64,000 nt of DNA from Pseudaquabacterium terrae (GTDB taxonomy: Bacteria; Pseudomonadota; Gammaproteobacteria; Burkholderiales; Burkholderiaceae_C): the NCBI RefSeq assembly GCF_013266755.1, contig NZ_JABRWJ010000006.1:553638-617637 (forward strand), given 5' to 3'. Positions 1 through 8,835 of this stretch are shown here, piece by piece. The notes under the pieces were generated by a model that was not told where the DNA came from, ran no database searches, and was given only the letters and a program-made list of their open reading frames with translations. The stretch's first letter is position 1. Every line of letters begins with the position of its first letter. A program made the position numbers and the translations under genes.

Positions 1-2
1 CG

Positions 3-1346
3 ACCGACAGCGCCTCGTGGCTGAACTACACGACGGTGCGCAACCAGGCGCCCGATCCGATCGCGCTGCTGGCGCCGGGCACGCCGCCGAACGGCGCGGC
101 GCCCGCCGCCACGCCGGCGCGGCTGGGCGGCGTGCTGCCGCTGGCGCCGTTGGTGGCGCCGGCGCGGGCGTTTGCCCTGCATCCGGTGCTCGGCCACCTG
201 CAGACGCTGTTCAACCAGGAGCGCCGGCTGGCGATCGTCTCGAACGTCGGCCCGCTGGTGATGCCGACCACCAAGGCGCAGCTCGGCCAGGAGCTGCATC
301 CGAGGCCGCTGAACCTGTTCTCCCACAACGACCAGCAGAACACCTGGCAGGCGCTGGCGCCCGAGGGCGCCACGCGCGGCTGGGGCGGCCGCATGGGTGA
401 TCGGCTGGCGGGGCTGAATTCGCAGCCGGTGTTCACCTCGGTGTCGGCCGCCGGCAATGCCGTCTGGCTGGCCGGCGACTCGGTGCAGCAGTACCAGGTC
501 GGCAGCAACGGCGCGATCCGCCTCGGCAGCGATGCGAACGGCCGGGTCTACGGCTCGCCGGCCGTCGCGCAGGCGCTGCAGCGCATCGCCGGCACGCCGC
601 GCGGCGCGCATGTGCTGGAGGCCGATCTGGCGGCGGTCGCGCAGCGCTCGATGGCCGCCGAGGAGGCCCTGCGCAACGCGCTGCGCCCGGCCGACAGCGC
701 GCCCTTCGGCACGCCGCCCGCGAGCGGCAACTACAGCGCCGAGAACGACCCGCTGCTGCGCTACACCAGCCCCTTGACCGGCAGCGGTGCGGGCAATGGC
801 CTGGCGCAGCAGCTGCAGGTCGTCGCGCGCATGATCGACGCCGGCCGCTCGACGCTCGGTGCGCGCCGCCAGGTGTTCTTCGTCAGCCTGGGCGGCTTCG
901 ATACCCACGATGCGCAGAACCGCGGCCAGGCCGACCTGCTGGCGCGGCTCGGCCAGGGCCTGGCGTACTTCGACGCGACGATGGGCGCCCTGGGCCTGCG
1001 CAACCAGGTCACGCTGTTCACGGCCAGCGACTTCGGCCGCAGCTTCACCAGCAACGGCGACGGCACCGACCACGGCTGGGGCGGCCACCACGTCGTGCTC
1101 GGCGGCGCGGTGCGCGGCGGCACGCTGGTCGGCAGCCTGCCGGTGCTCGGCGCGAAGAATCCGAACAACAACCAGTTCGACTCGAGCCCGGACCAGCTCG
1201 GCAATGGCGCGCTGCTGCCGTCGACCTCGGTCGACCAGCTCGGCGCGACGCTCGGGCGCTGGTTCGGCCTGAGCGACAGCGAGCTGCTGGACATCTTCCC
1301 GAACCTGAAATACTTCTCCCAGCGCAACCTGGGTTTCATGGCCTGA
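3..1346 (+). CDS. DUF1501 domain-containing protein, 5' end outside the window
   Basis: The reading frame is open from base 3, so the true start lies upstream; 447 residues are visible. The sequence matches the DUF1501 family, secreted proteins related to the sulfatase/alkaline phosphatase fold and often encoded next to a DUF1800 gene. Visible family features are the segment FFVSLGGFDTH near residues 290-300, ASDFGRSF near 335-345 and the DHGWGGHH metal-site-like motif near 352-360, followed by a C-terminal stretch ending LKYFSQRNLGFMA. A GTG at base 36 could start translation but would cut into the conserved part, so I treat the gene as partial. The function of the family is not established. 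It ends 80 bases before the next gene on the same strand. Confidence 0.85.
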   Translation, partial: TDSASWLNYTTVRNQAPDPIALLAPGTPPNGAAPAATPARLGGVLPLAPLVAPARAFALHPVLGHLQTLFNQERRLAIVSNVGPLVMPTTKAQLGQELHPRPLNLFSHNDQQNTWQALAPEGATRGWGGRMGDRLAGLNSQPVFTSVSAAGNAVWLAGDSVQQYQVGSNGAIRLGSDANGRVYGSPAVAQALQRIAGTPRGAHVLEADLAAVAQRSMAAEEALRNALRPADSAPFGTPPASGNYSAENDPLLRYTSPLTGSGAGNGLAQQLQVVARMIDAGRSTLGARRQVFFVSLGGFDTHDAQNRGQADLLARLGQGLAYFDATMGALGLRNQVTLFTASDFGRSFTSNGDGTDHGWGGHHVVLGGAVRGGTLVGSLPVLGAKNPNNNQFDSSPDQLGNGALLPSTSVDQLGATLGRWFGLSDSELLDIFPNLKYFSQRNLGFMA

Positions 1347-1426
1347 GCGGCGGGGGCGATGGCGAGCTTGGCTATCATTCCCGCACGAGCCGCCCCCATC
1401 GAGCGGCGGCGCCACGCCCGGTCACC

Positions 1427-1693
1427 ATGCCCCTGCGCCGAACCCTTTCGCCCGAGCAGCGCGCGGCCCTCGCGCGCATCCAAGGGCTGATCGAATACTG
1501 GCAGATCACTGCCGACGAAATCGACGCGGCGCCCGAGGTGGCGCTGCCGGCGTCGCCCGTCTCGGCCGCCGCGCGCTACCGCCATCCGACCTCCGGCGAG
1601 ACCTGGGACGGGCGCGGCGAGCACCCCGAGTGGCTGCGCCGCGCGCTGCTGACAGAGGGTTACCGCGTCAGTGACATCAAGCTCGACGGCTGA
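1427..1693 (+). CDS. H-NS histone-like family protein, short form
   Basis: This 88-residue protein carries the C-terminal DNA-binding motif of the H-NS family. Residues 50-80 read YRHPTSGETWDGRGEHPEWL, matching the YRDPxTGxTWxGRGxxPxWL pattern seen in betaproteobacterial H-NS-like proteins. The N-terminal half (residues 8-35) is a short predicted helix that could mediate dimerisation; it is shorter than in full H-NS. Such proteins bind curved or AT-rich DNA in the minor groove and silence transcription. Burkholderiales carry many paralogues, so no specific regulon can be assigned. The ATG follows a gccc-rich leader with no strong Shine-Dalgarno sequence. Confidence 0.8.
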   Translation: MPLRRTLSPEQRAALARIQGLIEYWQITADEIDAAPEVALPASPVSAAARYRHPTSGETWDGRGEHPEWLRRALLTEGYRVSDIKLDG

Positions 1694-1782
1694 GCGCAGC
1701 TTGTCGACGGCATCGTGGTGTTCACGCAGTTCATCGCCAACGACGATGGCATCGGCGCCGTTCCTGAGGGCGCTCGGCCGCC

Positions 1783-3165
1783 TTACGGCACAGCCACGGC
1801 GCTCAGCTCGGTTGCGTACGCGCCTGTCAACACCACGGCGGTCTTCGGCAAGGCGCCGCGCCTCAGACCGCTGGCGCCTGGTAGCAGGGTCAGCTGGCTT
1901 CCACCACTGTTGACATAGAGACGGTCGTTTGCAGCGTCGAAGGTGACGCCCCATGCGCCGGGAACGGCTACCAGCTCGCTCGCGACATTGCTGGCGGCCG
2001 CAGTGCTCGCATTGGTCACGATGTGAACGCCACTCTGCAAGCCGTTGTCCCCGATATAGAGGCGGTCGCGCCGAGCATCGACGGCCAGCCCGCGGTGCGA
2101 GGCCTCGGAACCGAGCGAGAACGAGCGCGTCGTCGGCAGTGCGCCGCTTCGGATGGCATCGATGTTGGTGACGACGATGACGCCGCTCCCGAACGAAAAG
2201 TAGCCGATCGATCGACTCAGATCGACAGTGAACGTGTTGATCTGGCGGTCGATCGTCAGCATCCGGTCGGCCGTGACGAGGCCGCCGATCGTGCTGACAT
2301 TGTTCAGCACGGCCAAACGCCCCTCGGACTGGGCATTCACGCCCAGGAGATAGATCATGTCGCGAGCCGCGTCGTACACGATGTGCCATCCCCAGTCGAG
2401 GCCCTCGACCTTGATCGTGCGCGTGGGCGTGACCGATCCGGACATGTTCTTGGCTTGATCGAAGACCCAGAGCCCGCCTCGAGCGGCGACGAACAAGCGG
2501 TCGTTCCGGCCATCGTAGGCCATGTGGCTTCCGAATCCCTGTTCGGTCAGGCCGCTGTTCGGAGCCGGACTCGCCGAGCTGCCCACGACCACCGTACCGG
2601 CTCTCGGCGCCTTGTGGCGCAGCACGTAAATCTGGTTCGTGTTCCCATCGAGCACGAACATCGGCCCGTCTTCCGGGCCGTTCGAGGCACATGCGTTCGG
2701 GTTGATCTGGCAGGCAAAGTCCGCAGCCTTGCCGACCCATTGGACGGTGCCACCGCCGACGGGTCCTGCGATGTAGACGTCATCGCCGGCCATTCCCACA
2801 TAGTTCTTCGTGCTGCTGTAGTAGCGATAGCTGTATGAGTCGAGGGTCGTGGTTTCCGGGGTGCGGAAGTAATAGTGCGAGTTGTAGACCCTGCTCCAGC
2901 TGCCCCAGCCCGGGAACAGCGCGTAGTGCGCCTTCTGAGCCCAATCGAACAGCGTCTGCGGGATCACCAGTTGCGCCTCGTTGGTGGGCGATGCCGCGGA
3001 GCGTGGTACGGCGCCGCGTGGCGCTTGCGCATCGGCGGCCGAGGCGGCGAAGGCCACTGCGGCAATGGCGACGGCGCGGATCGCCGTGCCCCTCGACTGC
3101 TTCCAAGTGCTCTCGCCGTTGCTTCTGCAAGGCGACAACGGAATGCCGCGTTCGGCTGTGCGCAT
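1783..3165 (-). CDS. Exported beta-propeller-like protein of unknown function
   Basis: The 460-residue protein begins with a long signal peptide: a charged n-region to about residue 30, then the hydrophobic run AVAIAAVAFAASAADAQA with probable cleavage near residue 46-48. The ATG at 3165 is preceded by GGAGGA with six bases of spacing, which fixes the start. The mature part has repeated units of the type YDGRNDRLFVAARGGLWVFD, VDARRDRLYIGDNG and FDAANDRLYVNSGG, as expected for NHL/YVTN-like propeller blades. About six blades can be counted. It is therefore probably a secreted or periplasmic propeller with a binding role, but no catalytic residues stand out. I do not recognise a named family. 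Confidence 0.7.
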   Translation of the reverse strand: MRTAERGIPLSPCRSNGESTWKQSRGTAIRAVAIAAVAFAASAADAQAPRGAVPRSAASPTNEAQLVIPQTLFDWAQKAHYALFPGWGSWSRVYNSHYYFRTPETTTLDSYSYRYYSSTKNYVGMAGDDVYIAGPVGGGTVQWVGKAADFACQINPNACASNGPEDGPMFVLDGNTNQIYVLRHKAPRAGTVVVGSSASPAPNSGLTEQGFGSHMAYDGRNDRLFVAARGGLWVFDQAKNMSGSVTPTRTIKVEGLDWGWHIVYDAARDMIYLLGVNAQSEGRLAVLNNVSTIGGLVTADRMLTIDRQINTFTVDLSRSIGYFSFGSGVIVVTNIDAIRSGALPTTRSFSLGSEASHRGLAVDARRDRLYIGDNGLQSGVHIVTNASTAAASNVASELVAVPGAWGVTFDAANDRLYVNSGGSQLTLLPGASGLRRGALPKTAVVLTGAYATELSAVAVP

Positions 3166-3316
3166 GTGTTTTCCTCCCTCGCGTCTTCATTGTTGCAGTA
3201 CCGGCGGCTGGCAGGCGATCGGCGCTGCCGCCGGCTGCGCTTGGCGCGGATCATAGGACGCCGTGATGGCGCCTTCGTTGTGATCGGTGCGAATCGTCAT
3301 CCCTGAAACGGGTGGT

Positions 3317-3341
3317 GCATCGGACGCTGGCGGTCCGATGC
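3317..3341. repeat. Perfect hairpin downstream of comM
   Basis: GCATCGGAC (3317-3325) and GTCCGATGC (3333-3341) are perfect 9-bp inverted arms around a 7-base loop. It lies 58 bases past the comM stop codon and upstream of the divergently placed side of the propeller gene. There is no T-run on either strand, so it may be a factor-dependent terminator or an operator; I cannot tell which. Confidence 0.4.
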
Positions 3342-3398
3342 GTTGCGCCTTCGCGCGAGGAGTTCTCTGCCGCCGCGGGGGTATGAACGACGGCCGTG

Positions 3399-4925
3399 TC
3401 AACCCGCGGCGAATGCGCGCCGGAACTGCAGCGCCTCGGCAAGGTGCGTGACGGCGAGGGCCTCGTCGCCGGCCAGGTCGGCGATCGTGCGCGCGACCTT
3501 CAGCACGCGGTGCAACGAGCGGCCGGACCAGCCGAAGCGCTGCGCCGCCTGTTCGAGGAAACGCGCCGGCGCTGCCGCCAGCCGGCAGGCTTGGTCGAGC
3601 TGCGCCGGCAGCAGCGCGCCGTTGGGCACCCCCTGGCGCGCGAGCTGCCGTTCGCGGGCCCGCGCGACGCGCTCGGCGACCAGCGCGCTCGGCTCGCCGG
3701 CCGGCTGCGCCAGCATCTCGGCCGCCGGCACCAGCGCCACCTCGACCTGCAGGTCGATGCGGTCGATCAGCGGCCCGGACAGGCGGCCCTGATAACGCGT
3801 TATCTGATCGGGTGAGCAGCGGCACGCACGGCCCGAAGCGGCCGGCGCGCCGAGCCAGCCGCAGGGGCAGGGGTTCATTGCCGCGATCAGCTGGAACGCC
3901 GCCGGAAAGAGCGCCTGCCGCGCCGCCCGCGAGATCGTGATCTGGCCGGTCTCCAGCGGCTCACGCAGGGCCTCGAGCGCGCTGCGCGGGAATTCGGGCA
4001 GCTCGTCGAGGAACAGCACGCCGCCGTGGGCCAGCGAAATCTCGCCCGGCCGCGGCGGCGCGCCGCCGCCGACCAGCGCCGCGGCGCTCGCCGAATGGTG
4101 CGGCGCGCGCACCGGCCGCTGGCGCCAGCGCAGCGGATCGAAGCCGCCGGGCGCCAGCCCCTGCAGCGCGGCGCTGGCCAGCGCCTCGGCGTCGCCCATC
4201 GGCGGCAGCAGCCCGGGCAGACGCTGCGCGAGCATCGACTTGCCGGTGCCGGGCGGGCCGACCATCAGCAGACTGTGGGCGCCGGCGGCGGCGATCTCCA
4301 GCGCCCGCTTCGGCGCCGCCTGGCCGCGCACCTCGCACAGGTCCGGCGCCGCGGCGGGCGCGGCCTGCGGCGGCGCGACTGCGCGCGGCAGCGGCTCGCC
4401 GCCATCGCCCGGCAGCATCGCGCGCACGACTTCGAGCAGATGGGTGGCGCTGTGCACCTCGGCGTCGGAGACGCGCGCGGCCTCCTGTGCGCTGGCCCAC
4501 GGCAGCACCAGCGGCCGCTTGGCCCCCGAGCGGCCGGCCCCCAGTGCCAGCGCGAGCGCGCCGCGCACCGGCCGCAGCTCGCCGGCCAACGACAGCTCGC
4601 CGGCGAACTCGCAGCGCGCGAGCTTGGCCGCATCGAGCTGGCCGTCGGCGGCCAGGATGCCGAGCGCGATCGGCAGGTCGAAGCGCCCGGACTCCTTCGG
4701 CAGGTCGGCCGGCGCCAGGTTGACGGTGATGCGCTTGTTGTGCGGGAAGGCGAAGCCCGAATTGACCAGCGCCGCGCGCACCCGCTCGCGCGCTTCCTTG
4801 ACCTCGGTGTCGGCCAGGCCGACGAGCGTGAAGCTCGGCAGGCCGTTGGCCAGGTGCACCTCGACCTGCACCTCGGGCGCCTGCAGCCCGTCCAGCGCGC
4901 GGCTGCCGATCACTGCCAGCGTCAT
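3399..4925 (-). CDS. comM: ComM/YifB family Mg-chelatase-like AAA ATPase
   Basis: This 508-residue protein is a hexameric AAA+ helicase-type ATPase of the ComM/YifB family, which promotes branch migration during natural transformation in Vibrio and Haemophilus. The order is an N-terminal ChlI-like domain (about residues 20-140), a Walker A GPPGTGKS near 223-230, a Walker B VLFLDELPEF near 303-311, a cysteine-containing NPCPCG segment near 351, and a C-terminal ChlI-C domain. The frame stays open to 5066, but conserved homology starts at MTLAVIGSRAL. The 5032-5074 region also holds two NtrC-type sites that belong to the divergent porin-glnK-amtB unit, so I start at ATG 4925. No other competence genes lie nearby. 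Confidence 0.9.
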   Translation of the reverse strand: MTLAVIGSRALDGLQAPEVQVEVHLANGLPSFTLVGLADTEVKEARERVRAALVNSGFAFPHNKRITVNLAPADLPKESGRFDLPIALGILAADGQLDAAKLARCEFAGELSLAGELRPVRGALALALGAGRSGAKRPLVLPWASAQEAARVSDAEVHSATHLLEVVRAMLPGDGGEPLPRAVAPPQAAPAAAPDLCEVRGQAAPKRALEIAAAGAHSLLMVGPPGTGKSMLAQRLPGLLPPMGDAEALASAALQGLAPGGFDPLRWRQRPVRAPHHSASAAALVGGGAPPRPGEISLAHGGVLFLDELPEFPRSALEALREPLETGQITISRAARQALFPAAFQLIAAMNPCPCGWLGAPAASGRACRCSPDQITRYQGRLSGPLIDRIDLQVEVALVPAAEMLAQPAGEPSALVAERVARARERQLARQGVPNGALLPAQLDQACRLAAAPARFLEQAAQRFGWSGRSLHRVLKVARTIADLAGDEALAVTHLAEALQFRRAFAAG

Positions 4926-5031
4926 GCCCCGTCCCCACTCGTTCGAAGCGGGCGATTGTGGGTGGATCACGGGTGCAGGCGGGCGGTGCATCCCCAGTTC
5001 GTCCGCAGTCGGAGCGAAGACCATGACTGGC

Positions 5032-5074
5032 GCACCGTTGAGGTGCTTGTGCGCCATTTGCGCCACAACGGTGC
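5032..5074 (+). promoter_or_regulatory. Two tandem NtrC-type enhancer sites
   Basis: Site 1 is GCACC-GTTGA-GGTGC (5032-5046), an exact match to the NtrC dyad GCACC-N5-GGTGC. Site 2 is GCGCC-ACAAC-GGTGC (5060-5074) with one mismatch. The two centres are 28 bp apart, close to three helical turns, and lie roughly 80-105 bp upstream of the sigma-54-like element at 5138, the usual position for NtrC enhancers. Confidence 0.8.
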
Positions 5075-5137
5075 GCTATCACGCCGCAAAACGGTTCGTG
5101 TTCACCATCCTGGGGCGAAACTCGCCGGGCGGAGCGG

Positions 5138-5153
5138 TGGCATGGAAGCTGCA
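5138..5153 (+). promoter_or_regulatory. Sigma-54 (-24/-12) promoter of the porin-glnK-amtB unit
   Basis: TGGCAT-GGAAG-CTGCA matches the consensus TGGCAC-N5-TTGCA at all but two positions and keeps the -24 GG and -12 GC with correct spacing. It lies 43 bp before the porin ATG. With the two NtrC-type sites upstream, this predicts induction of the whole unit under nitrogen limitation through RpoN and NtrC. Confidence 0.8.
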
Positions 5154-5195
5154 AAACCCCGGTGGACCTTTTCCATGCCCTCGGAGCTCCCCCAC

Positions 5196-6280
<1,085 letters not shown>

Positions 6281-6308
6281 GCACGTTAGAACACACCAGA
6301 GACAACCC

Positions 6309-7838
6309 ATGAAGAAATTCATTGCTTCCCTGGCCCTGGGCCTCGCGGTCTTCGGCTTCGCCGGCACCGCGCTGGCGCAGGACGCCGCGGCGTCGGCGCC
6401 TGCCGCGACCGCTGTCGCGGCCCCGGCGGCCGATGCCGCTTCCGCAGCCGCCATGCCGGCCGCAGCGGCGTCCGGCGCCGAAGCCGCTTCGGCCGCCGCC
6501 GCACCGGCACCGGTCGCCAACAAGGGCGACAACGCCTGGATGCTGGTCGCCACGCTGCTGGTCATCATGATGACGGTGCCTGGCCTGGCGCTGTTCTACG
6601 GCGGCCTGGTGCGCAGCAAGAACATGCTGTCGGTGCTGATGCAGGTGATGGTCACGTTCTCGCTGATCGTCGTGCTGTGGGCCGTCTACGGCTACAGCCT
6701 GGCGTTCACCGAGGGCAACGCCTACGTCGGCGGGCTCGACCGGCTGTTCCTGAAGGGCATCTTCGATCCGGCCACCGGCGTCTTCGCGATGGGTGCGACC
6801 TTCAGCAAGGGCGTCTACATCCCCGAGCTGCTGTTCGCCGCCTTCCAGGCCACCTTTGCCGGCATCACCTGCTGCCTGATCGTCGGCGCCTTCGCCGAGC
6901 GCATCAAGTTCTCGGCGGTGCTGCTGTTCATGGTGCTGTGGTTCACCTTCAGCTACGCGCCGATCGCCCACATGGTCTGGTACTGGATGGGCCCGGACGC
7001 CTACGCCAGCAAGGACGTCGTCGATGCGATGAACGCCAAGGCCGGCCTGATCTGGCAGTGGGGCGCGCTCGACTTCGCCGGCGGCACGGTGGTGCACATC
7101 AACGCGGCGGTCGCCGGCATCGTCGGTGCCTTCATGATCGGCAAGCGCGTCGGCTACGGCAAGGAAGCCATGGCCCCGCACAGCCTGCCGCTGACGATGG
7201 TCGGTGCCGCGATGCTGTGGGTCGGCTGGTTCGGCTTCAACGCCGGCTCGGCGCTCGAGGCGGGCAACTCGGCCGTGCTGGCGTTCATGAACACCTTCAC
7301 CGCCACCGCTGCCGCGGTGCTGGCCTGGTGCCTGGGTGAAGCGCTGATGCGCGGCAAGGCCTCGATGCTGGGTGCCGCGTCGGGCGCCGTCGCCGGCCTG
7401 GTGGCGATCACGCCGGCCGCCGGCAACGTCGGCCTGATGGGCGCGATCATCATCGGCTTCATCGCCGGCTTTGCCTGCCTGTGGGGCGTCAACGGCCTGA
7501 AGCGCCTGCTCGGCGCCGACGACTCGCTCGACGTCTTCGGCGTGCACGGCGTCGGCGGCATCGTCGGTGCGCTGCTGACCGGCGTGTTCAACACGCAGGA
7601 CCTCGGCGGCCCGGGCCTGGTGACCGACTGGGTCACCGCGACGGTCGGCTCGAATGCGATCGGCGCACAGGTCTGGATCCAGCTGAAGGCGGTGCTGCTG
7701 ACGATCGTCTGGTCGGGCGTCGTCGCCGCGGTCTCGTACAAGATCGTCGACCTGGTGATCGGCCTGCGCGTGACCGAAGAGGAAGAGCGCGAAGGCCTGG
7801 ACATCAGCTCGCACGGCGAGACGGCGTACAGCAAGTAA
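6309..7838 (+). CDS. amtB: Ammonium transporter AmtB
   Basis: This 509-residue inner-membrane channel has about eleven transmembrane helices after a cleavable signal peptide (residues 1-23, ending TALAQ). An unusually long Ala/Pro-rich spacer (about residues 24-70) comes before the first helix. Family landmarks include PGLALFYGGLVRSKN, the AIAHMVWYWM-like pore region with the first pore histidine, and the second pore histidine in FGVHGVGGIVGALLTG. It transports ammonium or ammonia and is blocked by GlnK, encoded just upstream. The low-complexity periplasmic spacer is longer than in E. coli AmtB and is the only odd feature. Confidence 0.95.
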   Translation: MKKFIASLALGLAVFGFAGTALAQDAAASAPAATAVAAPAADAASAAAMPAAAASGAEAASAAAAPAPVANKGDNAWMLVATLLVIMMTVPGLALFYGGLVRSKNMLSVLMQVMVTFSLIVVLWAVYGYSLAFTEGNAYVGGLDRLFLKGIFDPATGVFAMGATFSKGVYIPELLFAAFQATFAGITCCLIVGAFAERIKFSAVLLFMVLWFTFSYAPIAHMVWYWMGPDAYASKDVVDAMNAKAGLIWQWGALDFAGGTVVHINAAVAGIVGAFMIGKRVGYGKEAMAPHSLPLTMVGAAMLWVGWFGFNAGSALEAGNSAVLAFMNTFTATAAAVLAWCLGEALMRGKASMLGAASGAVAGLVAITPAAGNVGLMGAIIIGFIAGFACLWGVNGLKRLLGADDSLDVFGVHGVGGIVGALLTGVFNTQDLGGPGLVTDWVTATVGSNAIGAQVWIQLKAVLLTIVWSGVVAAVSYKIVDLVIGLRVTEEEEREGLDISSHGETAYSK

Positions 7839-7883
7839 GACGCTGGGCAACGCGCGCCGCACCCTGCGGCGCCAGTACGAAAG

Positions 7884-7911
7884 GGGCTGCCTGCGGGCAG
7901 CCCTTTTTTTT
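7884..7911 (+). terminator. Rho-independent terminator of the glnK-amtB unit
   Basis: GGGCTGCC (7884-7891) pairs with GGCAGCCC (7896-7903) around a 4-base loop and is followed by eight T residues (7904-7911). It lies 46 bases after the amtB stop codon. Confidence 0.9.
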
Positions 7912-7944
7912 CGGGCGGTCAGTGTTGGTGAAACTTGCGAAACG

Positions 7945-7972
7945 TCAATGATTGGCATACCATTGATATGCC
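7945..7972. promoter_or_regulatory. Overlapping dyads upstream of the soluble kinase gene
   Basis: TCAATG (7945-7950) is inverted as CATTGA (7961-7966), and GGCATA (7954-7959) is inverted as TATGCC (7967-7972). The two perfect dyads interlock within 28 bp, in an AT-richer patch just before the Shine-Dalgarno sequence of the kinase gene. This looks like an operator; the cognate regulator is unknown. Confidence 0.4.
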
Positions 7973-7991
7973 TACGACCGGGAGGTGCCGG

Positions 7992-8738
7992 ATGACCGCC
8001 CCCGACTTTGTCCGCCCCGCAGGCGGTGGCTGCCGAGCCACCGTCGCGGCGCTCGAGAGCTTCAACCGCCAGGTGGCGCACGACCTGCGCACGCCGGTGG
8101 GCAACATCGCCCAGCTTGCCGAGTTGGCCAGCGCGGCGCTGGCGCGCGGCGACCTCGGCTTCCTCGACCGCGCCTTGCCGGCGATCCATGCGCAGGCGGC
8201 CAGCGCCGTCGAGCTCGTGGCCGCGCTGATGGCGCTGGCGCACAGCGCCGAGGAGCCGCTGCCGGTGGGGCCGGTGGCGCTCGACACGGTGGTGCGCTCG
8301 GTGCTCGACAACCTGCCGCGCGACGCCGCGCCATCGAGCTGCCGCATCGTCGTCGGGGCGCTGCCCGAGGTCTGCGCCCATGCCGGGCTGCTGCGCCAGG
8401 TCTATGCGAACCTGCTGGGCAACGCGCTGAAGTTCACGCGCGCGCGGGCGCAGCCGTGGATCCTCGTCGGGGGGCGCGAGCAGGCCGGCGAGCACGTGCT
8501 CTACGTGCGCGACAACGGCGTCGGCTTCGACCAGGGTGATGCCGGGCGGCTGTTCGCGCCGTTCCAGCGCCTGCACGGCGGCGCCTATCCGGGCCACGGC
8601 CTGGGCCTGAGCATTGCGCGGCGGATCGTCGAGCGGCACGGCGGCCGCATCTGGTGCCGCTCGCGCCCGGACCGCGGCACGACGATGTACTTCAGCCTGC
8701 CGCGGCACGCGCCGGCGGCAGCCGGCGCCGGGCATTGA
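7992..8738 (+). CDS. Soluble sensor histidine kinase without an input domain
   Basis: The 248-residue protein holds only a HisKA dimerisation domain and an HATPase domain. The phosphorylated His is H30 in AHDLRTP, the N box is NLLGNALKFT, and the G boxes are DNGVGFD and GHGLGLSIA. There is no transmembrane segment and no PAS or GAF domain before the HisKA helix. ATG 7992 is chosen because GGAGG lies six bases upstream; longer starts at 7935 or 7968 lack a ribosome site. No response regulator is adjacent, so it is an orphan. It resembles the transmitter part of phytochrome-like or hybrid kinases and might be activated by a partner protein. Confidence 0.85.
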   Translation: MTAPDFVRPAGGGCRATVAALESFNRQVAHDLRTPVGNIAQLAELASAALARGDLGFLDRALPAIHAQAASAVELVAALMALAHSAEEPLPVGPVALDTVVRSVLDNLPRDAAPSSCRIVVGALPEVCAHAGLLRQVYANLLGNALKFTRARAQPWILVGGREQAGEHVLYVRDNGVGFDQGDAGRLFAPFQRLHGGAYPGHGLGLSIARRIVERHGGRIWCRSRPDRGTTMYFSLPRHAPAAAGAGH

Positions 8739-8835
8739 TCCCGCGGCGGCCAGCGGCCGCGCAGTGACTTGCCTTCGGCCGGGGCGGCACCATGTTCCTA
8801 CAATCTTTCACCGCTGTCGTCCGCAGGCCGCCCTC

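Noticed and set aside
1694..1782. Possible small gene or remnant between the H-NS-like gene and the propeller gene (VFTQFIANDDG on one strand, NGADAIVVGDE on the other)
   Set aside because: Both translations look protein-like by chance, no ribosome site or start fits, and neither extends into a family.
4926..5066. Longer N-terminus for ComM starting at 5066
   Set aside because: The added 47 residues are not family-like and would cover the NtrC-type sites of the divergent unit.
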